This document shows positions 10,665 through 19,446 of a stretch of 64,000 bases of DNA, one piece after another. Source of the stretch: Brumimicrobium mesophilum (GTDB lineage: Bacteria > Bacteroidota > Bacteroidia > Flavobacteriales_D > Crocinitomicaceae). Below the pieces are notes generated by a model. That model had not been told where the DNA came from and searched no databases. It saw nothing but the letters and a program-made list of their open reading frames with translations. The translations under genes were made by a program, and so were the position numbers. Location: positions 124,001-188,000 of the forward strand of contig NZ_PVSS01000010.1 in assembly GCF_003025005.1 (NCBI RefSeq), given 5' to 3'. Position 1 is the first letter of the stretch; each line of letters opens with the position of its first letter.

Positions 10665-11903
10665 TTAGAAGATACGGCAACTAAAAATTGCTGTATCATC
10701 TACCAATTCTTCAGTTTCTCGGAATTCGTCCAATTTCGAAAAAATAAGATTATTTAAATCTTCCATTTTCAAAGGGTAAAAACTATGGATTAACTTGATT
10801 AATCTATCAGCTTGGAAATATTCTCCTGCTTTATTTTGAAGTTCAACTATTCCATCCGTATATAAAATCAAAGTTGAATTAGGTTTGATTTCAATTTCAT
10901 CTGGTTCTATAAAAGGAATTTCATCTAACATACCTAAGCCAATTGAACCCTTATCTAGAAATTCAGCTTTTTTTCCATTGGTTAAAATTGGATGATTGTG
11001 ACCGGCATTAACATATTGCAAAAGCCTTGTTTTGGAATTGTATTTCCCTATGAAAAAAGTAATAAATTTTTCTCCTTTTGCTGCTTTCATGACCTTACCG
11101 TTTAGTTCATGAATGAGATATTCTAAATCAAATTTCTCAAAACTTAAAAGCGTTCTAATTGTAGCTTGAAAATTAGCCATCAACATAGCTGCTCCTACAC
11201 CTTTCCCAGAAACATCGGCAATACAAATTATAAATTCATCTTCATTGATGCGAATAAAGTCATAATAATCACCCCCAACCTCGTGCCTGGCAGTATAAGT
11301 AGCAGCTAGATCTAAACGTTTATCTGAAGGCAGATTATCTGGGAAAAGTAATTTTTGCATTTCGGATGCCACTTCTAATTCTTTATTAATTCTCTCTTGA
11401 ATTAAACCTTGTTTATTCATCCTTTTATTCTCAATTGCTACAACTATGATGTTGGTTAGCGTTTCAATAAAAGAAAGCTCACTTATAGAACTTGAAAAAT
11501 TATACTCTTTTCCATTTATGTTTTTCTCACTCAATAAAAGAAATGCCAATGCTTTTTCTTGATGAAAAACAGGAATAACCACATCAAATTGATTCAATTC
11601 GAGATTGCTTGATGATTCGATTAAAGTAATTTTATCAAAACGCAACAAATCACGTTCAATATCAATATCTTTTATCCTTCCCTTTACTCCTGTTTTTATT
11701 AAATGAGTCCAATTAGTTTGTTTTTTATAAAGCACAAATTTTTGCAATCCCAATTGTTCTTTGAGAATGAATTCATACACCGAAAGCAAATAATCCAAGG
11801 ATTGATCAGAATTGATTCCTTTTGTAATTTCAAGCAAGGCGTTTAGTTCAAAGTCTTTAAACTTCAATTCCTCACTTAGTGCTCGAATTATGGAATCTTG
11901 CAT
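10665..11903 (-). CDS. SpoIIE/RsbU-type PP2C serine phosphatase with GAF-like sensor domain
   Basis: The 412-residue protein has a GAF-like N-terminal region (about 20-165), a short linker helix (about 165-190) and a PPM-type serine/threonine phosphatase domain (190-412). Metal-binding motifs are present: GGDYYDF (about 210), DVSGKG (about 230), NAGHNHP, TDGIVE and DDTAIF near the end. Such RsbU-like enzymes dephosphorylate anti-anti-sigma or other switch proteins in response to a sensor input. No anti-sigma or STAS gene is nearby, so the target cannot be inferred. It is convergent with the small lipoprotein gene and may be co-transcribed with the upstream LpxD-family gene (58-base gap). Confidence 0.9.
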   Translation of the reverse strand: MQDSIIRALSEELKFKDFELNALLEITKGINSDQSLDYLLSVYEFILKEQLGLQKFVLYKKQTNWTHLIKTGVKGRIKDIDIERDLLRFDKITLIESSSNLELNQFDVVIPVFHQEKALAFLLLSEKNINGKEYNFSSSISELSFIETLTNIIVVAIENKRMNKQGLIQERINKELEVASEMQKLLFPDNLPSDKRLDLAATYTARHEVGGDYYDFIRINEDEFIICIADVSGKGVGAAMLMANFQATIRTLLSFEKFDLEYLIHELNGKVMKAAKGEKFITFFIGKYNSKTRLLQYVNAGHNHPILTNGKKAEFLDKGSIGLGMLDEIPFIEPDEIEIKPNSTLILYTDGIVELQNKAGEYFQADRLIKLIHSFYPLKMEDLNNLIFSKLDEFRETEELVDDTAIFSCRIF

Positions 11904-11961
11904 TCTACTTTTTTATGCTTTATGAGATCGATATTTATTATAAAACCTGTTGAAAATTAGA

Positions 11962-12888
11962 TTACATATTCTCTAAGATCTCTGGCAATTTGCGTAAAGC
12001 AGCCATTTCTCTATACATCAAACGAATGTCTTTCGCCGGACTTCCAAAGTAGGTTTTATTTGGCGCTAAGCTCTTAGAGATTCCCGATTGGGCTAAAACA
12101 ACAGCATTTTCTCCGATAACCACATCACTGGCACAACCCACTTGCCCCCACATAGTAACATTGTCTTGCAATTCTGTACATCCCGCAATTCCAACGTTCG
12201 CAGCAAGTAAACAATTCTTTCCAATTATAGTATCATGACCAACTTGCACTTGATTGTCTAATTTAGAACCTTCACCAATTATAGTTGTTGCGGTAACTCC
12301 TGCATCGATAGTACACATTGCACCAATCTCTACATTCATTTTCAAATGTACATTTCCACATGTATGTAATCTGTCATACCCTGTTGGCTTCTTTTTGTAA
12401 TAAAAAGCGTTAAATCCTATCACTGAATTTGCACCGATAATCACATTGTCATCAATTATTGTGCGATCCATAATTACAACTCCAGGATAAATCAATACAT
12501 TTTCACCAATTACCACATCATTACCAATAGTTACGTTTGGATAAATCTGCGCGGAACCTGCAATTTGGGTATTTTCTCCAATGGCATTTATCGTAATTCG
12601 AACAGGTTTAAAATGTTTAGTTAATTTATTGAAGTCATCAAATGGATGTTCACTAATTAATAAACCTTTCCCTTTCGGACATTCTACTTCTTTATCAATC
12701 AAGATAGTGGTTGCATTACTTTTCAAAGCTTTGTCGTAATACTTTGGATGATCAACGAACACAATATCTCCTTCTTCAACACGGTGAATTTCGTTAATTC
12801 CAGTTATTAAGTGTGCTGGATCTCCTGAATATTCACAGTTTAAGAATTCAGCAATTTCTTTAATTGTTTTTGGTTCTTCTAATTTCAT
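11962..12888 (-). CDS. LpxD-family UDP-3-O-acylglucosamine N-acyltransferase
   Basis: The 308-residue protein combines an N-terminal substrate-binding domain (about 1-100, with VDHPKYYDKAL) with a left-handed beta helix of hexapeptide repeats (about 105-255). It includes the LDNQVQVGHD segment that carries the catalytic histidine of LpxD. It is shorter than classical LpxD (about 340). Flavobacteria often encode such a shorter paralogue separately from the main lpxD-lpxC-lpxA cluster, and this gene has no lpx neighbours here. I therefore call the family, not the exact gene. The expected reaction is N-acylation of UDP-3-O-acylglucosamine in lipid A synthesis. Confidence 0.82.
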   Translation of the reverse strand: MKLEEPKTIKEIAEFLNCEYSGDPAHLITGINEIHRVEEGDIVFVDHPKYYDKALKSNATTILIDKEVECPKGKGLLISEHPFDDFNKLTKHFKPVRITINAIGENTQIAGSAQIYPNVTIGNDVVIGENVLIYPGVVIMDRTIIDDNVIIGANSVIGFNAFYYKKKPTGYDRLHTCGNVHLKMNVEIGAMCTIDAGVTATTIIGEGSKLDNQVQVGHDTIIGKNCLLAANVGIAGCTELQDNVTMWGQVGCASDVVIGENAVVLAQSGISKSLAPNKTYFGSPAKDIRLMYREMAALRKLPEILENM

Positions 12889-13113
12889 AACCCACGATAA
12901 TTTATAGCTCTAAAAAGTAAAAGTATAAAGAATCTATTGCTTATTTTTAAAATTCGGCAATAGTTGTTAGGTTTTTGGTGTTAGTAATCAATATAGCATG
13001 GCTTTTTACAATTAGATGTTATCAATCCCCAAAATTCCTAAGTCTATTAAAGTAATTTATGTTATTTAAATGAACGACAATAAAATTTTAAACTAATTAT
13101 CAGCAGAAAACTT

Positions 13114-13121
13114 TAACTTCG
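13114..13121 (+). promoter_or_regulatory. Putative -7 element for the flippase-like gene
   Basis: TAACTTCG, one mismatch from TAnnTTTG, lies 23 bases upstream of the ATG at 13145. Confidence 0.3.
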
Positions 13122-13144
13122 CTGGTTCATACAGAATCTATAGA

Positions 13145-14206
13145 ATGGCAAAAAGCACGAATAAAAAAATCATTTCAGTAATCAAGGTTTTATTCCCCTT
13201 GGCAATTGGTTTATACTTGACTTGGCACTTTTATAATGCCATGGATGCTCCAACAAAAGAAATCTTTTTCAAGGCGATAAAAGAAGCAAACTATTTTTGG
13301 ATTTTCCTTTCAATGTTACTCGGATTCATGAGTCATTTGATTCGCGCATACAGATGGAAATACTTATTAGAACCACTTGGTTATACGCCAAAATTTTGGC
13401 ACCGTTACCACGCCATGATGGTTGGATACTTGGTTAATTTACTTATTCCGAGGGCAGGAGAAGTTACTCGTCCTGCTCTGCTATATCAAACAGATAAGGT
13501 TCCATTTTCAAAAAGTTTTGGAACCATCATAGCTGAAAGAATGTTTGACCTTGTAATGTTGGGTGTCATTTTCTTGATTACCATAGCATTGAGTTTTGAT
13601 GATTTAATTGCCGTAAAAGACATAATTATTGACGGTGCTCCAGAGGAAGGTAGTGAAGCCCAAAGTGGACAATGGATATTGAATTTAATCATTTCAGTTA
13701 TAGCGGGAGGTATACTTTTATTTGCCATTCTTTGGATTAAAATAGAGAAATTCAGAACAAAAATTACAGAATTTATAAAAGATGTATTGAACGGATTTTT
13801 CGGGATTTTAAAATCAAAGAAGCCGTTCCAATTTATATTTTATACAATAATGGTTTGGGGCTTATACTTGTTGTTTTTTGGGATCTGTTTTAAAGCATTT
13901 GAACAAACAGAAAACTTTCCAATTAGCGGTGTTTTCATCGGATTTATCGCCGGAACATTTGGATTAATGTTTACGAGTGGTGGGATTGGAGCATATCCTT
14001 ACTTGGTAGGAATTGTTGTGATATACTTCATTGGTGACCAATTTGAGATCAAAGAACATGCAGAAGGAGTTGGAAAAGCCCTAGGAATGATAATTTGGTT
14101 GTCACAAACAATCATGATGATTCTTTTAGGTTTATTATCTTTGATTCTATTACCAAGAAATTACAAAAAAGAAAGCGATGACAAGTTGGGAGCAAATAAA
14201 GCATAA
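13145..14206 (+). CDS. Flippase-like membrane protein (lysylphosphatidylglycerol synthase TM region / UPF0104 family)
   Basis: The 353-residue product is almost entirely membrane-embedded, with about eight hydrophobic segments. It carries family signatures such as LSMLLGFMSHLIRAYRWKYLLEPLGY (in part), GYLVNLLIPRAGEVTRP and a late GGIGAYPYLVG segment. Members resemble the flippase half of MprF but lack the synthase domain; many are of unknown substrate. The 3' end overlaps the start of rfaE2 by 29 bases, so the two are almost certainly one transcript. That suggests, without proving, a link to envelope glycolipid handling. Confidence 0.88.
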   Translation: MAKSTNKKIISVIKVLFPLAIGLYLTWHFYNAMDAPTKEIFFKAIKEANYFWIFLSMLLGFMSHLIRAYRWKYLLEPLGYTPKFWHRYHAMMVGYLVNLLIPRAGEVTRPALLYQTDKVPFSKSFGTIIAERMFDLVMLGVIFLITIALSFDDLIAVKDIIIDGAPEEGSEAQSGQWILNLIISVIAGGILLFAILWIKIEKFRTKITEFIKDVLNGFFGILKSKKPFQFIFYTIMVWGLYLLFFGICFKAFEQTENFPISGVFIGFIAGTFGLMFTSGGIGAYPYLVGIVVIYFIGDQFEIKEHAEGVGKALGMIIWLSQTIMMILLGLLSLILLPRNYKKESDDKLGANKA

Positions 14207-14690
14207 ATTAGTTTCTCAAGAAGAAGCAAGTGCAATAATATCGTCTTGGAAAGACAATCAAAAGAAAGTAGTTTTCACTAACGGTTGTTTTGACATTCTG
14301 CATTTAGGTCATGTTACATATTTAGCAAAAGCTGCTTCATTAGGTACATATTTGGTGGTGGGTGTAAATGCCGATGAAAGTGTAAAAAGACTGAATAAAG
14401 CTCCTGGAAGACCTGTTAATGAACAATTATCTCGTGCATTAATTATCGCATCCCTACAAGTTGTGGATTTGGTTGTTATTTTTGATAATGATACACCAAA
14501 AGAACTTATTGAGGTTATTCAACCCTCTATTCTTGTAAAAGGGGCCGACTACGACGCTTCAGTTACAGATGAAAAAGATGCTAAATACATTGTAGGTTCT
14601 AAGGAAATCAAAGCCCTTGGAGGAACGGTTAAAACCATTGAATTGGAAGAAGGGTTTTCAACAACTGGATTAATCGAGAAGCTAAAATGA
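14178..14690 (+). CDS. rfaE2: D-glycero-beta-D-manno-heptose 1-phosphate adenylyltransferase
   Basis: This 170-residue enzyme corresponds to the C-terminal half of HldE and transfers AMP to heptose 1-phosphate to make ADP-heptose for LPS. It has the cytidylyltransferase-fold motif TNGCFDILHLGH (about 34-45) with the HxGH signature, then VVGVNADESVKRLNK, a P-loop-like KGADY segment and a C-terminal EEGFSTTGLIEK. The start inside the upstream gene is kept because homologues have about 30 residues before the TNGCFD motif. The kinase half (hldE1) is not in the window. Confidence 0.94.
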   Translation: MTSWEQIKHKLVSQEEASAIISSWKDNQKKVVFTNGCFDILHLGHVTYLAKAASLGTYLVVGVNADESVKRLNKAPGRPVNEQLSRALIIASLQVVDLVVIFDNDTPKELIEVIQPSILVKGADYDASVTDEKDAKYIVGSKEIKALGGTVKTIELEEGFSTTGLIEKLK

Positions 14691-14774
14691 AGAATAATTG
14701 ATAAATTGGTTATTAAAAAATAGACTATGAGAAAGTTTTTTGACTTATCTCTATATTTCACCTATATAAAACAA

Positions 14775-14797
14775 CGAATTCATAATTGGTAATTATT
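14775..14797. repeat. Degenerate copy of the ATTACGAAT stop-codon repeat
   Basis: Read on the minus strand this segment is AATAATTACCAATTATGAATTCG, a diverged form of the repeat seen at other convergent junctions (in two pieces: AATAATTACC and AATTATGAATTCG). The stop codon of the DUF6168 gene lies inside it. The spacer 14691-14792 otherwise shows no clear terminator. Confidence 0.35.
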
Positions 14798-15176
14798 TCT
14801 TGACCTTTGTTTTCACCAAATAAACAGTTTGAAAAACTAGTGAAATAAAGAATAGAACGACAAATTGGATTAAAACAGGTTTAGCGATTTCATCAAATCC
14901 TATTTTTATGTACGCCGCAAATGCGAAGCATCCCAACATTTGGATTGTTGTGAAGAGTAAGTAAAGCTGCGCGAAATCGATTTTATTATTTTCGTTATTT
15001 CCGAGGTAGAATATTGTTGCTCCAACACTATTGAGAATAAAAAGCACCGCATAGGATAGGATTATTTCGTTACCAAAATAAATATCTGGATAAGTCTGCA
15101 GAATTCCATAATGGATTAATGCCAGTCCCGTAAAGAAAAATAAATAAACTAAATTATCCTTTAGAATCGTCTTCAT
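14793..15176 (-). CDS. DUF6168-like small membrane protein
   Basis: The 127-residue product has four hydrophobic helices (about 10-28, 36-58, 70-90, 100-120). It ends in a basic tail, with little loop sequence. In Flavobacteriia a protein of this size and topology, DUF6168, commonly lies beside atpZ/atpI upstream of the ATP synthase genes. The ATG is inside the end of atpZ (23-base overlap), indicating translational coupling. The usual downstream atpB-E-F-H-A-G genes are absent, because the next gene is the convergent rfaE2. A role in F-ATPase assembly is inference from position. Confidence 0.75.
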   Translation of the reverse strand: MKTILKDNLVYLFFFTGLALIHYGILQTYPDIYFGNEIILSYAVLFILNSVGATIFYLGNNENNKIDFAQLYLLFTTIQMLGCFAFAAYIKIGFDEIAKPVLIQFVVLFFISLVFQTVYLVKTKVKK

Positions 15177-15408
15177 CTTTACTCATTTTAATTACTGCCC
15201 TTATGATTTGAAAAAGTGATGCAAAAATAGCAATAAGTGTCAATACAAGCGTCCATATAGGGAATTCGTTTTCTTGTTTTTCATCCAACCAATCTCCACC
15301 TAAAGCAGCAATTGTAATAACGATACCCATTTGAAGAGCAATACCTGAAAACCTCACATAAGTATTCACGCGCTTCTTTGTATCTTCTTGATTTCCCTTG
15401 TTTTCCAT
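15154..15408 (-). CDS. atpZ: AtpZ/AtpI-family F1Fo-ATPase accessory protein
   Basis: The 84-residue protein has a charged N-terminus and two transmembrane helices (about 20-40 and 50-72). The first contains GIALQMGIVITIAALGGDWLD, a glycine-rich arrangement typical of AtpZ/AtpI proteins that help assemble the c-ring or act with Mg2+. It is translationally coupled to bactofilin through a TAATG overlap (stop and start share one base) and to the DUF6168 gene downstream. Confidence 0.85.
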   Translation of the reverse strand: MENKGNQEDTKKRVNTYVRFSGIALQMGIVITIAALGGDWLDEKQENEFPIWTLVLTLIAIFASLFQIIRAVIKMSKDEDDSKG

Positions 15409-15848
15409 TAATAAACAAGCTCAGAAGCTTCCATTTTTTCTTTCGGGGCAATTTTTTTCAATTTTTCAACCGATTTTTTTTTCCCCGTATTTCCTTCACC
15501 TGTTTTAATGTTTCCGTCAATATGAGCACCATCTTCAATAACTATTCGACCAGTTTGAATATCTCCAACTACAGATGCTGTTTGGTGTAATGTCAATAAT
15601 AATTCTGCATTAATGAAACCTTCAACTTTCCCATCTAGCTCCACTTCCTTCGCATGAATATCACCGGTGATCACCCCTTCTGTTCCCAGCACTAATTTAC
15701 CATCACAGTTAACGTTTCCAACAATTTCACCATCGATTCTTAAACTACTCGTTGCTGTTAAATCTCCCGTTACTTTGGTTCCTGAAACAAGTCTATTGAG
15801 TCTATCTGGACTCTCTGGCTTTGACTTCGATTTATCTCCTTTAAACAT
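15408..15848 (-). CDS. Bactofilin (polymer-forming cytoskeletal protein)
   Basis: Bactofilins polymerise into membrane-associated filaments through a right-handed beta helix. The 146-residue product has a disordered N-terminus (residues 1-20), then a core of regular turns such as LVSGTKVTGDLTATSSLRIDGEIVGNVNCDGKL (partial), each with V..G/D..I..G spacing. The C-terminal tail is basic (TGKKKSVEKLKK). It lies 11 bases downstream of porW/sprE and is coupled to atpZ, a gene order I know from Flavobacteriia. The filament partner here is not known. Confidence 0.92.
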   Translation of the reverse strand: MFKGDKSKSKPESPDRLNRLVSGTKVTGDLTATSSLRIDGEIVGNVNCDGKLVLGTEGVITGDIHAKEVELDGKVEGFINAELLLTLHQTASVVGDIQTGRIVIEDGAHIDGNIKTGEGNTGKKKSVEKLKKIAPKEKMEASELVY

Positions 15849-15859
15849 GGTTCATAATT

Positions 15860-18568
15860 TTATTTATATGTCTCCTTATAGAATTCTCTGTATTCCTCCA
15901 ATTTTTGTTGCTGAAGCATAACTTTAAAGTTTTCTTTCGAAATGAAAATGATTTCGTTTTCCCTTAAGTTCCCTATATGTTGTTTAATTCTTTTAAAATC
16001 ACGCATATAATCTTTAGCCTCTGAAGTGGTTTTAAAATCCTTCACCATTACAAAGTTAGTGTTTTTATCATAAACTTGGGGAGCACTGCTTAAACGCATT
16101 CTTCCAAAGTAATCTCTGTTAAAGTTTGAGATATTATTCCCTGAGCTATTTGCATTCTGATTTTCTTTTAAAAATACGAGAATATAGTATTCATCCGAAT
16201 CATATGAAAATAATTGCGTCGCAATTTCAAACTCCTCAAATGGAGGAATACCATTTTCAATTAACTCTATTAATTCTTTCGCCTTTTTAGCTATATCAGT
16301 TTCAGGGTATTCTAAAATCGCTTGATTTAAAACAGGTAATAAAGAAGTCTTATCACTGTTAATTTGTCCCATTGCCATTGCTTTCAAAAGGAAATACTCT
16401 TTTCTATAAACATTATCAGGTTCCTCTTCAATTACTTTATCTGCTCTCAAAATAACAGGATAGAATAAACCTTGTTCGAATCGTGTTACAGATCTCAAAT
16501 AATCCTTTAAAGCCAAAGCATCACGTTCTTTTTTCTTAATAAAGTAATCAGGATCTCTTAGGTAATTAGCATAATCTGTATTTGGATAATTATTTAAAAT
16601 GTATGATTTATACTGTCCATTACTTCCGCCATTTTCATTGATTTTATACAACTGAAATGCCGAAAGAACATTGTTTTCATTTTCAATATCTTTATCTAAA
16701 ACACGTTGAAACTGAACCGCACCCATTTGCGTTTCATTCAATTGTTCCTTATATATCATTCCTGAATTATAAAGCGAAGCCAAAAGTCTTTCATTACTCA
16801 AATCCATTAACGAATCAGTAAGCGGAATATCAGTCATTAAATCATCAACAGACAATTCACTTACAGCAATTTCGTTGGTTTCTTCTGGAACTAAAGAATC
16901 ACCAGGTATAGAATCATTGCCGAAATTATTAAATGCAATTCGATCCGGTTTTTGAGACAATCTCCAATAATCTTCATTTTCTCTTTGTCCCCAAACCCTT
17001 CTAAACTCTTCCAGTCCTTCCTTCTGGGCTTTCAAATTGCCGAAATACCATTTACTTCCTCCTTTCTGGTTCTGTTCTGCATACGTTTGTTGAAGTTTAC
17101 GAATTTGCTCTGCACGTATCGCATCTCTTTCTTGCTTTTCTTTTTCCTCCTTTTGAATTTGCTTAACAACATCCTTCAAGAACTTCTCACGGTCATTCTC
17201 ACTTAAGTTAGCAATTCTTTGAACACTATCTTCAAATGCAATTTGATCGATATACTCAACAAGATTTGCTAATTTTTCAGCCTTATTTTTAATTACCTCA
17301 AAATTATGGTAAGACTCCGGAATAACATTCGCCGAACTATCGTAATATTTTTGAGCAGAAACATAGTTTTTTTCTTCGAAAGATAAATCTCCTAATTTCT
17401 CATAACTCACCCCTTTTTGACGTGGATTATTTAAAGAATAGAAAACAGAATTAGATAGATAATACTTCGCTTTTTTACGGTCATTTCGTCCAAGTTCAAC
17501 TTTCGACATTGCGAAGTATATCTGATCTCTGAATTCAAGATAACGTTCTTCTTTCGCTAAATCCTCCAATTCCTCAATCATTGTTTGATCATTCAGGTCA
17601 CTTACAACAGCTCTATTAATTTTAGCATTAAAACTCATTTCGAACGGAGCGTTCTTTTTTATACTTTCTGAATAGAAACTTCGTGCCTCGGCATTTCCTT
17701 CTTTTTCTAGAAGTTGCCCCAAAATAAAACTTAACCTTGCTTTATCTTCTTTACTAGGCGCTTCTTTTAAAGCATTTCTTAATTCGGCAATAGCAACTTT
17801 TGAATCGTTCTTTTCTAATGCTAACATCGCCTTAACAATAGCTAAATCATACTTGAAGTCTTCAGGTACATCAGGAGAATCACTTTCATCAGAACTACTG
17901 GTTTTAACGAATTTCAGCTTTTTCCTTTTCTTTTTCTTCTTTTTTGCCTTCTTTTCAGCTTCTGCGTCAGTATAAACCACCTTATTGGTTCTCGCCTCTA
18001 GTTTTTGAAGTGATCTTGTTGCTTCTGCTAATTTCCCCATTTTAATGAAGGTTTTTGCTTCCCACAATTCACCCGTATAAGTACTTGGACGGTCAACATA
18101 AAACTTGCGCATGTATTCAAAACTTCTTAAAGCAGCGTCATAATCACGACGAATGTAATTCGCATAACCAATAATGAACCAGTTTTGGTCTATCCAGTTT
18201 GCGTGTTCAGTTTTCTTTTTAGATGGTTTTGAAGAGGTAGGCATACTGTGTTTAGAAATCACAGTTTGACATTTAACGATTGCGGTATCTACTACAGGGT
18301 AAAAGTTAACAACGTCTTCTTCATTTGGTAATAACTCAATCGGCAAAATATCATTATAGTCTTCTCTATAATTTTTTCTATAGTCCTCTAATCCAACCCT
18401 AATTAGTTCTTTAGCATTAAAGTAACCATTATATTTTGCGGTAGTACTGTGATAAGTACGATTGATAAAGGTATTTTTCTCGGTTGAACAACTGCTAATA
18501 ATTAGAAAGACAGCAAAAAATGCTACCAAAATTCCAAATGCTGATTGTTTGTTTTTTATATGTCTCAT
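15860..18568 (-). CDS. porW: PorW/SprE-like TPR lipoprotein of type IX secretion and gliding
   Basis: The 902-residue protein has a lipoprotein signal with lipobox ISSC (Cys27) and many TPR-like helical pairs along its length. These include SFEYMRKFYVDRPSTYTG and YNSGMIYKEQLNETQMGAVQFQRVL (in part). The C-terminal domain, after about residue 800, contains YILVFLKENQN. Size and lipoprotein-TPR architecture, and the neighbours bactofilin and atpZ, match SprE/PorW. That protein is needed for T9SS function in Flavobacterium and Porphyromonas. A run of lysines and arginines at about 206-219, just before an acidic serine stretch, is notable. It probably heads an operon with the three downstream genes. 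I am sure of the family, less of the exact gene name. Confidence 0.85.
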   Translation of the reverse strand: MRHIKNKQSAFGILVAFFAVFLIISSCSTEKNTFINRTYHSTTAKYNGYFNAKELIRVGLEDYRKNYREDYNDILPIELLPNEEDVVNFYPVVDTAIVKCQTVISKHSMPTSSKPSKKKTEHANWIDQNWFIIGYANYIRRDYDAALRSFEYMRKFYVDRPSTYTGELWEAKTFIKMGKLAEATRSLQKLEARTNKVVYTDAEAEKKAKKKKKKRKKLKFVKTSSSDESDSPDVPEDFKYDLAIVKAMLALEKNDSKVAIAELRNALKEAPSKEDKARLSFILGQLLEKEGNAEARSFYSESIKKNAPFEMSFNAKINRAVVSDLNDQTMIEELEDLAKEERYLEFRDQIYFAMSKVELGRNDRKKAKYYLSNSVFYSLNNPRQKGVSYEKLGDLSFEEKNYVSAQKYYDSSANVIPESYHNFEVIKNKAEKLANLVEYIDQIAFEDSVQRIANLSENDREKFLKDVVKQIQKEEKEKQERDAIRAEQIRKLQQTYAEQNQKGGSKWYFGNLKAQKEGLEEFRRVWGQRENEDYWRLSQKPDRIAFNNFGNDSIPGDSLVPEETNEIAVSELSVDDLMTDIPLTDSLMDLSNERLLASLYNSGMIYKEQLNETQMGAVQFQRVLDKDIENENNVLSAFQLYKINENGGSNGQYKSYILNNYPNTDYANYLRDPDYFIKKKERDALALKDYLRSVTRFEQGLFYPVILRADKVIEEEPDNVYRKEYFLLKAMAMGQINSDKTSLLPVLNQAILEYPETDIAKKAKELIELIENGIPPFEEFEIATQLFSYDSDEYYILVFLKENQNANSSGNNISNFNRDYFGRMRLSSAPQVYDKNTNFVMVKDFKTTSEAKDYMRDFKRIKQHIGNLRENEIIFISKENFKVMLQQQKLEEYREFYKETYK

Positions 18569-18606
18569 AAAATTCTTCTACTCCCTAGTACTTAACTCAA
18601 AACTCA

Positions 18607-18640
18607 CAAAAATATTATTAAATTTTGATATTTATTTCAA
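18607..18640 (-). promoter_or_regulatory. Predicted promoter of the porW operon
   Basis: On the minus strand TTG (18640-18638), a 23-base spacer and TATTTTTG (18614-18607) fit the Bacteroidota -33/-7 pattern. The predicted transcript would have a leader of roughly 35 bases before the ATG at 18568. Confidence 0.5.
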
Positions 18641-18649
18641 TAATGCAAA

Positions 18650-18673
18650 AAAGCCAGAGCATCCCCTGGCTTT
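18650..18673 (-). terminator. Intrinsic terminator after the YceI lipoprotein gene
   Basis: The minus strand reads AAAGCCAG, a short loop, CTGGCTTT followed by more T residues and GC. It lies 22 bases after the YceI stop codon. It separates that gene from the porW promoter. Confidence 0.65.
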
Positions 18674-18694
18674 CAATTTTAAAAATATCTTTTA

Positions 18695-19342
18695 TTAATT
18701 ACAGTTCTTTTTCAACTTTGTCGAAAATTTAAGTGTTACATCTGGCCATAATTTTGATTCAGTATCTCCATTGGCGTAATCTGTATGTAATTCTTTACAA
18801 ATTGTATTTAATGTTGTAATTCCTTCTTGCGCTTGCCAATCGTTTACATTGATTTCAGTTTCAAAAGTAAAATCTCCATCAGTTAAAGTATAATCCCCAA
18901 CCACTTCCTTATCTATTTCGTTCATTGAAATCATTAAGGTCGCTTTCATTGCATTTTCATCCAAATCCACAACCTTACCTGTTAAGGAAGAGGTGTTAAT
19001 TGTACCAAAGAATGACTCCTCAATCTTAGCATCTCTACTTTCATCTTTTGTACTGATACTAGAAACTGGAATTTCGAAACTTAAATTTTCAATTACAGCA
19101 ACATCACTTTCATTTTCTTCACCACCTTCTACATTTATTTCAGTGAAAGTTCCACCAACTCCAGTTTTACCTAAAAACTTATAAGCAGTAAAATTAAATT
19201 CAGAATTCTCAGCAGAATAACTGTATAGACAATTCTCTTCTTTTACTTCTTCTGTTTTCACTGTTTCAGCAGTTTCTTCTGCGCAGCTTGAAATCATCAA
19301 TCCTGCCAAAGCAACAAATAAAAATTTTGTTTTTTTCATCAT
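18695..19342 (-). CDS. YceI-family lipoprotein
   Basis: YceI proteins are lipocalin-like barrels that bind isoprenoid-type ligands. I chose the ATG at 19342 because GAAAGG lies just upstream and the resulting N-terminus MMKKTKFLFVALAGLMISSC is a proper lipoprotein signal. The longer frame from 19393 adds 17 residues that would spoil it. The 215-residue product carries the YceI fold from about residue 35 (YSAENSEFNFTAYKFLGKTGVGGTF, partial) to the C-terminal LKFSTKL strand. It is monocistronic between its own terminator and the divergent DUF3109 gene. A second YceI protein is at 29965. Confidence 0.88.
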   Translation of the reverse strand: MMKKTKFLFVALAGLMISSCAEETAETVKTEEVKEENCLYSYSAENSEFNFTAYKFLGKTGVGGTFTEINVEGGEENESDVAVIENLSFEIPVSSISTKDESRDAKIEESFFGTINTSSLTGKVVDLDENAMKATLMISMNEIDKEVVGDYTLTDGDFTFETEINVNDWQAQEGITTLNTICKELHTDYANGDTESKLWPDVTLKFSTKLKKNCN

Positions 19343-19434
19343 AACCTTTCTTATTTTCGATAAATATAGGAAGAAATCAAACGAATTTGTCATTCGTGGG
19401 TCGGGAATTTTTATGTAAGCTTAATTCTAATTGC

Positions 19435-19442
19435 TAACTTTG
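19435..19442 (+). promoter_or_regulatory. Putative -7 element placing DUF3109 on a leaderless or near-leaderless mRNA
   Basis: TAACTTTG matches TAnnTTTG exactly, and only four bases (CATT) lie between it and the ATG at 19447. Transcription would therefore start at or next to the start codon. No clear TTG is seen at -33. Confidence 0.45.
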
Positions 19443-19446
19443 CATT

